A DNA stretch of 5,342 nt, from positions 1-5,342 of the forward strand of contig JACCQS010000406.1 of the NCBI GenBank assembly GCA_013814015.1, in the 5' to 3' direction. Numbering within the stretch: position 1 is the first letter of the stretch; the number at the start of each line of letters is the position of its first letter. The DNA is from Geodermatophilaceae bacterium. GTDB taxonomy: Bacteria; Actinomycetota; Actinomycetes; Mycobacteriales; Geodermatophilaceae. Position numbers and translations under genes: made by a program. This document shows, piece by piece, positions 1-5,342 of the stretch. The notes under the pieces were generated by a model, which had not been told where the DNA came from, did no database searches, and was given only the letters and a program-made list of their open reading frames with translations.

Positions 1-559
1 CCGCTCCGGCACCGGCCGTCAGCCCGGCGGTCTGCAGGAGGTGCCGACGGGACAGGTCGGTACGGCGTGGCCCCTGCCGGCGACGGTGGCGCACGACGTG
101 CCAACCGATCAGCGGTACGGCGATCAGCGCGGCACCGACGTGGATCTGCATCGGTGTCAGCCCCGCGTAGGTCCGGAAACCGCCGAGCACCGCAACGACT
201 CCGGCAACGAGGCAGAGTACGAGGACGCCGAGCAGGATCAGGCTCGCGACCGCCTTGCGCGGCGCCCGTCCGACCACTGCGTTCTTCCACGGGATGAGCA
301 CCACCAGCGCAAGCCCGGTCACCGCGTGGGTCACCGACGTGATGGCGGCCGGCACCGGCGTACCGATCCCGAAAGCCAGCCATCCGGTGACGAACGAGCC
401 GGTCAGTGCAAGAAACAAGGCCAGGTTCGTACGCCGGCCCGCTCGGCGGTACGGCCTACGTAGCGCACCAGGAACCGCACCAGAGACCAGCGTCCTGACC
501 CGCCCGGGAACCGTCACACTCCGATAGTCCCCCGCCCCCGACGATTCGGGTCCGGTCAC
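1..559 (-). CDS. Membrane-anchored molybdopterin-dependent oxidoreductase, N-terminal part (runs off left edge)
   Basis: This reading frame stays open from a GTG at 557-559 to the left window edge, giving 186 residues with no stop. Four hydrophobic helices are visible at about residues 45-65, 71-89, 103-125 and 139-155. Histidines fall in or beside helix 2 (His78) and helix 4 (His140, His154, His158), as in haem-b-binding cytochrome b561-like domains. An arginine-rich loop then leads into DLSRRHLLQTAGL (168-180), a twin-arginine-like motif. The phrases GRRTNLALF, LIPWK, MQIHVGAAL and DLSRRHLL match my memory of actinobacterial proteins in which this domain precedes a sulfite-oxidase-type molybdopterin domain. 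That domain is not in the window, so the catalytic assignment is inferred. It would transfer electrons between membrane carriers and an extracytoplasmic Mo site. The start is uncertain: AGAAGG abuts the GTG at 559 with no spacer, and an in-frame GTG at 515-517 would give 172 residues and a family-like N-terminus. An in-frame ATG at 614-616 lies in the inverted repeat and has no Shine-Dalgarno. Confidence 0.82.
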   Translation of the reverse strand, partial: MTGPESSGAGDYRSVTVPGRVRTLVSGAVPGALRRPYRRAGRRTNLALFLALTGSFVTGWLAFGIGTPVPAAITSVTHAVTGLALVVLIPWKNAVVGRAPRKAVASLILLGVLVLCLVAGVVAVLGGFRTYAGLTPMQIHVGAALIAVPLIGWHVVRHRRRQGPRRTDLSRRHLLQTAGLTAGAGA

Positions 560-604
560 CCTTCTGGCGGTTCCCGTCAAAACCGCCAAGATGGGGGTCC
601 GGTG

Positions 605-682
605 AGAGTTGATCATCAGAAAGGCAAGGGGCTAATCGCTGGGGGAAGCCGAAAAACTCGCCCCTTTCCGATGATCAACTCT
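605..682. repeat. Long inverted repeat between hrpA and the oxidoreductase gene; possible terminator
   Basis: The arm at 605-617 (agagttgatcatc) is repeated exactly as its reverse complement at 670-682. The match continues inward after one mismatch (618/669): 619-624 pairs with 663-668, so 19 of 20 positions agree around a 38-base spacer. A second register pairs 626-632 (aaggggc) with 660-666, leaving a 5-base bulge and a 27-base loop. In RNA made from the minus strand, the direction of hrpA transcription, the mismatch becomes a G-U pair, so the stem is nearly unbroken. It begins 27 bases after the hrpA stop codon, a fitting place for a terminator. However, no T-rich tail follows the stem; the only T run, five bases at 652-656 read on the minus strand, is in the loop. 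Actinobacterial terminators often lack U tails. It could instead be a copy of a dispersed palindromic element. The repeat is certain; its role is inferred. Confidence 0.85.
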
Positions 683-708
683 GGTTCGTACGAGACAGGG
701 CGGTCCGG

Positions 709-3700
709 TCAGGCGGAGATGCGATCCATGGCCTTGACGATCCGTTTCTCCGAAACCGGGCCGGCGGTGCCGAGGGACTGAGCGAAGAAGCTGACCCGCA
801 GTTCCTCCAGCATCCAGCGGATCGCGTCCAGGTCGGCGTCGAGCGCACCGGAAGCCGGCCTGGTCTGCACCAACTGTTGCCATTCGGCGGTGAGCGACTC
901 GACGGTCCTTTGCCAAGCGGCATCGCGGACCGCCTCACGCGGCAGCGCGTCCAGCCGGATCACGATGGCCCGCAGATACCGCGGCAGGTGCCGCAGCCGA
1001 GCAGAGCCGGTGCCGCTGATGAAGCCCGGATACACCAGGCCCGCGAGTTGGTGCCGAAGGTCCTGGATCGCCACTGCCGGAACGTGCCGCCCCGCCGCGC
1101 CGTCCAGTGCCGCGACCACGTCCCCCGCCAACGACACGATCGCCAGAACCCGATCGAGCACGTCAGTTACCGCAGCTCGAACGCCCTGGCGGACCAAGGT
1201 TTGCAACGCCCGAAAGCCCGACTCGTCGTACGGCGCACCGCCGTCGACCGCGACCAGATCGTCGACGGCACAGGCGACACAGTCCTCGATCAGCGCCTGA
1301 ATGCTCGGGTACGGGCTGAGCCGCAACAGCAGGCCGTCTCGGGTAGAAAGCCCCTTGCCGATCGCCGCTGCCGGGCTCGGCATCGTCAACAGCACAAGCC
1401 TGCGTACGCCGCGGCGCATCTGGGCGGCCTGCTGGTACGGCGAATCCACCACCCGTACGGCGACACTGTCCGATTCGTCCACCAGAATCGGGTAGACCGT
1501 CACCGAGTAGCCGCCGCTGTCGACCTCCCGGGAACGCGGCAGCGTGCCGATCGTCCAGTCGCGAAGTCCACTGCGCAGCAGGTCCTCCGCACCCTGGCTG
1601 ACGGTGGCCTGCACCGCAGGCGCGACCTGCGCCTGCAGCGAATCGAGATCCCGCCCCTGCGCCAGCGGCTGGTCGTCCTCGTCGACGATGCGGAACGTCA
1701 CCCGCAGATGGTCCGGGACGGCCTCGGGCCGCCAGGCATCCCGCGGAATGATCATGGCCGTCAGCCGCCGGATCTCCTGCTCCAGGGCCGGGAGGAGCGC
1801 TGCATCAGGATCGAGGCGTGGGAGGATCGCGCGGACCGTATCCGGGATCGGAACCAGGTTGCGACGCAACGCCTTGGGCAGTGTCCGCAGCAGTGCGGTC
1901 ACGAGTTCCTCGCGCATCCCGGGAACAGTCCAGCTCAGCGCGTCACCGGAGAGTTGGTTGACCACGCCGACGGGGACGTCCACCGTCACGCCGTCATCGC
2001 TGGCCCCGGGGTCGAAGCGGTAGCTCAACGGCAGTTGCAGGTCACCGGAGGTCCAAACGTCCGGGAAGGCTTCACCGGCTAGTTGCGAGGCGGCCGCGGC
2101 GTTGGTGAGCATCGCTTCGTCGAAGGTCAGCAAGTCAGGCCGGGTACGCCGAATCCGCTTCCACCAACTGTCGAAATGCCTGGCGGACACGACGTCCGGG
2201 CCGATCCGCTGGTCGTACAGATCGAACAGCGCCTCGTCGTCGATCCGCACCCCGCGACGGCGCACCCGATCCTCGAGCGCTTCGACGGACTCCAACAGGC
2301 GCCGGTTGTGGGCGAAGAACGCGTGTTGCGTCGTCCAGTCGCCTTCGACGAGGGCATGCCGGATGAACAGCTCTCGGGACAGGACGGGATCGATCGAGCT
2401 GTAGTTTGCCTGCCGGCCGGCGATCAGCGGAACCCCGTACAACGTGACCCGTTCGACTGCCATGACGGCGCCGCGTCTGGAGTCCCAGTGCGGTTCACTG
2501 TAGGTCCGTACGACCAGGTGTCCGGCCAGTTTCTCGATCGTCTCGGGATCCGTACGGCCGACCGTACGACCGAAAAGCCGTGAGGTCTCGACGAGTTCGG
2601 CTGCCATCACCCAGCGCGGTGGCTTCTTGGCCAGAGATGAGCCGGGCCAGATCGCGAAGCGCGCGTTGCGTACGCCGAGGTAGTCGCGATCGCCTTCCCG
2701 TACCCCGATGTGGGTGAGCAGACCGGCCAGCAGTGCGCGAGAGATACCGGCGGAGTCGTCAGGGGCGCGGCTCATCCTCATCCCCTGGTCGCGGGTGATC
2801 CGCCGAAGTTGGCTGAGCAGGTCCTGCCATTCGCGCAGCCGAAGGAAGTGCAGGAACTCGCGTTGGCAGAGCTTACGGAACTGATTGCCAGACAGCGCCT
2901 TCTGCTGCTCGCCGAGGTAGTTCCACAGGTTGAGCAGTGCGAGGAAGTCTGAGGTCGGGTCGGCGAAGCGGGCATGCGCCTGGTCGGCCTGTGGCCGTTT
3001 GTCGGCCGGCCGCTCGCGCGGGTCCTGGATGGAGAGCGCCGCCACGATGACGAGCACTTCGTGCAGGCAGCCGTTGCGGTCAGCCTCGATGATCATCCGG
3101 GCTAGGCGCGGGTCCACGGGAAAGGCAGCGAGTTGCCGGCCGATCGACGTCAACCGGTTGCCCGCTCGAGGCCCCGGGGGCGCTGGTTCGAACGCGCCAA
3201 GTTCCTCGAGCAGCGCGATACCGTCGGCCACGGTCCGCCGATCAGGGGGGTCGAGGAACGGGAACGCGGCGATGTCCCCGATGCCGAGCGCGGTCATCGC
3301 CAGGATCACCGAGGCCAGGTTGGTCCGCAGGATCTCCGGATCGGTGAACTCCGGCCGGGAGTCGAAATCGGTTTCGGAGTACAGCCGGATGCAGATGCCG
3401 TCCGAGGTTCGGCCGCAACGTCCCTTGCGCTGGTTCGCCGAGGCCTGCGAGATGGGTTCGATCGGGAGTCGTTGCACCTTGCGGCGGTGGCTGTACCGGG
3501 AGATCCGGGCCGTACCCGGGTCAATGACGTACCGGATCCCCGGAACCGTCAGCGAGGTCTCGGCGACGTTGGTGGCCAGGACGAGTCGCCGCCCGGAATG
3601 TGGGGCGAAGACCCGATGCTGCTCGGCCGCGGACAGCCGTGCGTACAGCGGCACGATCTCGGTGCCGGGCACACCGGCCGTCGCCACCCGACCGCGCAAC

Positions 3701-4695
3701 GCCTCTGCGGTGTCCCGGATCTCGCGTTCTCCGCTGAGGAAAATCAGCACATCTCCGGAACCAGGCTCGGTGGCCAGCTCGTCGGCGGCGTCCAGGATCG
3801 CCTGCAGCTGATCCCGGTCCGGGTCGGCATCGGGGTCGTCCGGATCGACGACCGGGCGATAGCGGATCTCGACCGGGTAGGTCCGGCCAGACACCTCGAC
3901 CACCGGCACCGGGCGACCCGGGATGGCGGTGAAGTGCGCGGCGAAGCGTCCCGGGTCGATGGTGGCCGAGGTGATGACGACCTTGAGATCGGGGCGCCGC
4001 GGGAGGATCTCGGCGAGGTAGCCGATCAGGAAGTCGACGTTCAGGCTGCGCTCGTGCGCCTCGTCGATGATCAACGTGTCGTACTGCAGCAACAGCCGAT
4101 CCCGGGTGATCTCGGCGAGCAGCACGCCGTCGGTCATCAGCTTGACCAGGGTGTCGTCGGAGACGTCGTCGGTGAAGCGGACCTTCCAGCCGACGGTCGC
4201 GCCGAGCGGGCTATCGAGCTCGTCGGAGATCCGGGCGGCGATCGTACGAGCGGCCAGTCGGCGCGGCTGGGTGTGCCCGATCAGGCCCCGGACGCCGCGG
4301 CCGAGTTCCAGACAGATCTTGGGCAGTTGGGTGGTCTTGCCCGATCCGGTCTCCCCGGCCACGACGACGACCTGGTGCTCGGCGATCGCGGCGGTCAGCT
4401 CGGCGCGCGCCTGGCTGACCGGCAGTTCCGGTGGATAGCGCAGGACCGGGACGGACGTACGGCGACGCTCGATCCGTGCCTCGGCCCGCACTATCTCGTC
4501 GGTTACTGCAACGGCCTGCCGTTCCCGAAGCGCTGGATCCTTCGTGGAACGAGCCTGATCCAGCCGACGCCGCAGTCGCTGCTCGTCGCGCAGCATCAGC
4601 GCGGGCAGCCGAGCACGCAGCTGGTCGAGTCCGAGGCTGGTCACCGTGATCCGTCGAGGCAGAGGTCTGAGCCTCCACCGTAGGCCGAACGCCAT
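709..4695 (-). CDS. hrpA: ATP-dependent RNA helicase HrpA (DEAH box), complete
   Basis: This 1328-residue protein matches the length of full-size bacterial HrpA (about 1300). All DEAH/RHA helicase motifs are present: motif I GETGSGKT (114-121), Ia TQPRR (142-146), II DEAH (211-214), III SAT (243-245), V TNVAETSLT (375-383) and VI QRKGRCGR (422-429). RecA domain 1 spans about 95-260 and RecA domain 2 about 265-440, joined to an acidic insert (DPDDPDADPD, 284-293). A winged-helix/ratchet region (about 440-570), an OB-fold region (about 600-710) and the long HrpA-specific C-terminal region (DUF3418-like, about 720-1328) follow, ending in SFFAQSLGT and PVSEKRI. HrpA is a cytoplasmic 3'-5' NTP-driven RNA helicase, linked in other bacteria to mRNA processing and to rescue of stalled ribosomes. 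Nothing is truncated and no key residue is missing. The ATG at 4693-4695 has no visible Shine-Dalgarno. The in-frame GTG at 4642-4644 (residue 18) has GGA about seven bases upstream and would give a more usual N-terminus, so the true start may be there. The gene lies 54 bp after the methyltransferase stop and could be co-transcribed with it. Confidence 0.97.
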   Translation of the reverse strand: MAFGLRWRLRPLPRRITVTSLGLDQLRARLPALMLRDEQRLRRRLDQARSTKDPALRERQAVAVTDEIVRAEARIERRRTSVPVLRYPPELPVSQARAELTAAIAEHQVVVVAGETGSGKTTQLPKICLELGRGVRGLIGHTQPRRLAARTIAARISDELDSPLGATVGWKVRFTDDVSDDTLVKLMTDGVLLAEITRDRLLLQYDTLIIDEAHERSLNVDFLIGYLAEILPRRPDLKVVITSATIDPGRFAAHFTAIPGRPVPVVEVSGRTYPVEIRYRPVVDPDDPDADPDRDQLQAILDAADELATEPGSGDVLIFLSGEREIRDTAEALRGRVATAGVPGTEIVPLYARLSAAEQHRVFAPHSGRRLVLATNVAETSLTVPGIRYVIDPGTARISRYSHRRKVQRLPIEPISQASANQRKGRCGRTSDGICIRLYSETDFDSRPEFTDPEILRTNLASVILAMTALGIGDIAAFPFLDPPDRRTVADGIALLEELGAFEPAPPGPRAGNRLTSIGRQLAAFPVDPRLARMIIEADRNGCLHEVLVIVAALSIQDPRERPADKRPQADQAHARFADPTSDFLALLNLWNYLGEQQKALSGNQFRKLCQREFLHFLRLREWQDLLSQLRRITRDQGMRMSRAPDDSAGISRALLAGLLTHIGVREGDRDYLGVRNARFAIWPGSSLAKKPPRWVMAAELVETSRLFGRTVGRTDPETIEKLAGHLVVRTYSEPHWDSRRGAVMAVERVTLYGVPLIAGRQANYSSIDPVLSRELFIRHALVEGDWTTQHAFFAHNRRLLESVEALEDRVRRRGVRIDDEALFDLYDQRIGPDVVSARHFDSWWKRIRRTRPDLLTFDEAMLTNAAAASQLAGEAFPDVWTSGDLQLPLSYRFDPGASDDGVTVDVPVGVVNQLSGDALSWTVPGMREELVTALLRTLPKALRRNLVPIPDTVRAILPRLDPDAALLPALEQEIRRLTAMIIPRDAWRPEAVPDHLRVTFRIVDEDDQPLAQGRDLDSLQAQVAPAVQATVSQGAEDLLRSGLRDWTIGTLPRSREVDSGGYSVTVYPILVDESDSVAVRVVDSPYQQAAQMRRGVRRLVLLTMPSPAAAIGKGLSTRDGLLLRLSPYPSIQALIEDCVACAVDDLVAVDGGAPYDESGFRALQTLVRQGVRAAVTDVLDRVLAIVSLAGDVVAALDGAAGRHVPAVAIQDLRHQLAGLVYPGFISGTGSARLRHLPRYLRAIVIRLDALPREAVRDAAWQRTVESLTAEWQQLVQTRPASGALDADLDAIRWMLEELRVSFFAQSLGTAGPVSEKRIVKAMDRISA

Positions 4696-4749
4696 TGACC
4701 GTGCAGACCAGATTCTTGCGACGTCATCCAGCCTGAGCGGTCTGGAGCT
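4696..4749. other. Short gap between methyltransferase stop and hrpA start
   Basis: This 54-bp gap has no convincing -10/-35 pair or Shine-Dalgarno for hrpA. It holds a weak dyad, ccag/ctgg with a mismatched interior, at 4728-4745. A second pair, cagacc (4704-4709) and ggtctg (4739-4744), shares bases with it, so the two are alternatives. Neither is strong enough to be called a terminator, so read-through from the methyltransferase gene into hrpA is plausible. If the hrpA start is the GTG at 4644, the gap is 105 bp and has more room for a promoter. Confidence 0.4.
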
Positions 4750-5342
4750 CTAGAGCTTTTCCGCAACCACGACGATCTGTGGGCCCAAAGTGGGGCGGAC
4801 CTGTGCGAGTCGCGCGAGTACGCGCTTGATCATTCGAGCGGCAATGTTGGTGCGGCCCACGTCTAGGTGAAAGTGGACCGACTCGCGGTGGACGACGTGG
4901 AAGCCGGCGACTCGCAGGAGTTCGTCCATCTCCGGAAAGGTGTATTCGCGGGCGTGACGGGCAAAGGGCAGGCCGTACATCCAGTCGGCGAGGGGGGGAC
5001 CGGGAGCTGCGCCACGCAGAAAGCGAATCCGGTTGACGATGTAGGCCGCATTCGGGGTGGTGAGGTATAGTCGGCCCCCGGGACGGAGAATGCGATGCGA
5101 CTCCTGCAGTGACCTCAGCGGATAGTCGCGGAGGTGTTCGAATACCTCGGTCATCACTACGGCGTCGAATGCATCCGACGACAAGGGGTACGGCACGTCC
5201 TCCAAATTCCACTGCACGTCCGTGACGCCGTTGTCTGCCAAGAGCCGGGTCATGCGGCCCGTCTCACCGCTGCTCCACTCGTCGGACGCCTCGCCGATGT
5301 CCACGCTGGTCGCCACGTAACCGAGTTGGCCGAAGCGGGCAA
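4750..5342 (-). CDS. Class I SAM-dependent methyltransferase, C-terminal part (runs off right edge)
   Basis: The frame is open from the right window edge to a TAG at 4750-4752, giving 196 residues. A GTG at 5314-5316 is in frame, but the eight codons before it (ARFGQLGY) continue the fold, so the real start lies outside the window. Visible class I methyltransferase landmarks, numbered from the first residue in the window, are strand 2 ending in the acidic VDIGE (Asp14, expected to bind the SAM ribose), FDAVVMTEVFEHL (58-70, strand 4 and post-motif), and ILRPGGRLYLTTPN (84-97, strand 5). REYTFPEM (131-138) and AGF (145-147) follow, as in Methyltransf_11/23-type enzymes. The glycine-rich motif I is off the edge. 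The pattern N-L-E-x-x-x-Y-P before FD, plus EHL and TTPN, is common in methyltransferases of surface-glycan and secondary-metabolite clusters; the substrate cannot be told. G+C over 4801-5280 is about 63.5% by hand count, lower than sampled hrpA lines (about 70%), as is frequent for glycan genes. No signal peptide or membrane segment is seen, so it is probably cytoplasmic. Confidence 0.92.
   Translation of the reverse strand, partial: ARFGQLGYVATSVDIGEASDEWSSGETGRMTRLLADNGVTDVQWNLEDVPYPLSSDAFDAVVMTEVFEHLRDYPLRSLQESHRILRPGGRLYLTTPNAAYIVNRIRFLRGAAPGPPLADWMYGLPFARHAREYTFPEMDELLRVAGFHVVHRESVHFHLDVGRTNIAARMIKRVLARLAQVRPTLGPQIVVVAEKL

Noticed and set aside
41..463. Plus-strand open frames opposite the oxidoreductase N-terminus
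   Set aside because: The minus-strand frame encodes four clean membrane helices and a family-like RR motif, whereas the plus frames are charged, low-complexity and unrecognisable.
560..708. Possible promoter for the oxidoreductase in the gap after hrpA
   Set aside because: TTGACG occurs on the minus strand at about 575-580, but no convincing -10 box follows at proper spacing.
877..2082. A 401-residue plus-strand open frame antisense to the hrpA C-terminal region
   Set aside because: Its Arg/Gln/His-rich composition with no motif, full overlap with a conserved coding region and lack of a ribosome-binding site mark it as a shadow frame.
3133..4683. A 516-residue open frame on the plus strand, antisense to hrpA
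   Set aside because: The protein is low-complexity, rich in Arg, Gly, Asp and Gln, with no recognisable domain. It mirrors the codon structure of hrpA, as expected from long open antisense frames in high-GC genes.
4746..4757. Perfect 12-bp palindrome AGCTCTAGAGCT across the methyltransferase stop codon
   Set aside because: It has no loop, so it cannot form a useful RNA hairpin, and no second copy is seen here. Chance or a weak protein site cannot be told apart.
4724..5212. A 162-residue minus-strand frame overlapping the methyltransferase
   Set aside because: It is out of frame with the clear methyltransferase motifs and is rich in Arg, Pro and Ser, typical of a shifted GC-rich frame.
5314..5316. 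GTG as the start of the methyltransferase
   Set aside because: The frame is open upstream to the window edge with residues that fit the fold, and starting here would remove most of the SAM-binding core.

Overview
The window is high-GC bacterial DNA. Sampled stretches of the central gene come to about 70% G+C by hand count. Gene density, GTG starts and the protein families point to an actinobacterium (Actinomycetota). The exact lineage cannot be read from the sequence; a Propionibacteriales-type genome is only a guess.

All three genes lie on the minus strand, so transcription runs from right to left. At the right edge (4750-5342) is the C-terminal part of a class I SAM-dependent methyltransferase, cut off by the window end. 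It resembles methyltransferases often found in surface-glycan gene clusters. After a 54-bp gap comes a complete, full-length HrpA-type DEAH-box RNA helicase (709-4695, 1328 residues), which fills three quarters of the window. After a 149-bp gap comes the start of a fusion protein (1-559): a four-helix membrane domain that probably binds haem, followed by a twin-arginine-like motif. This is the N-terminal layout of actinobacterial membrane-bound molybdopterin-dependent oxidoreductases. The catalytic domain lies beyond the left edge.

The gap between hrpA and the oxidoreductase holds the most striking non-coding structure: a long, nearly perfect inverted repeat (605-682). It could act as a transcription terminator for hrpA, or it could be a copy of a dispersed palindromic repeat.

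The three genes share a strand but no obvious pathway (glycan or small-molecule methylation, RNA/ribosome quality control, periplasmic redox chemistry). They are best read as neighbours rather than a functional operon. I found no RNA gene, CRISPR array, transposase, phage gene or clear new system. The region looks like ordinary chromosomal core with one interesting intergenic repeat.
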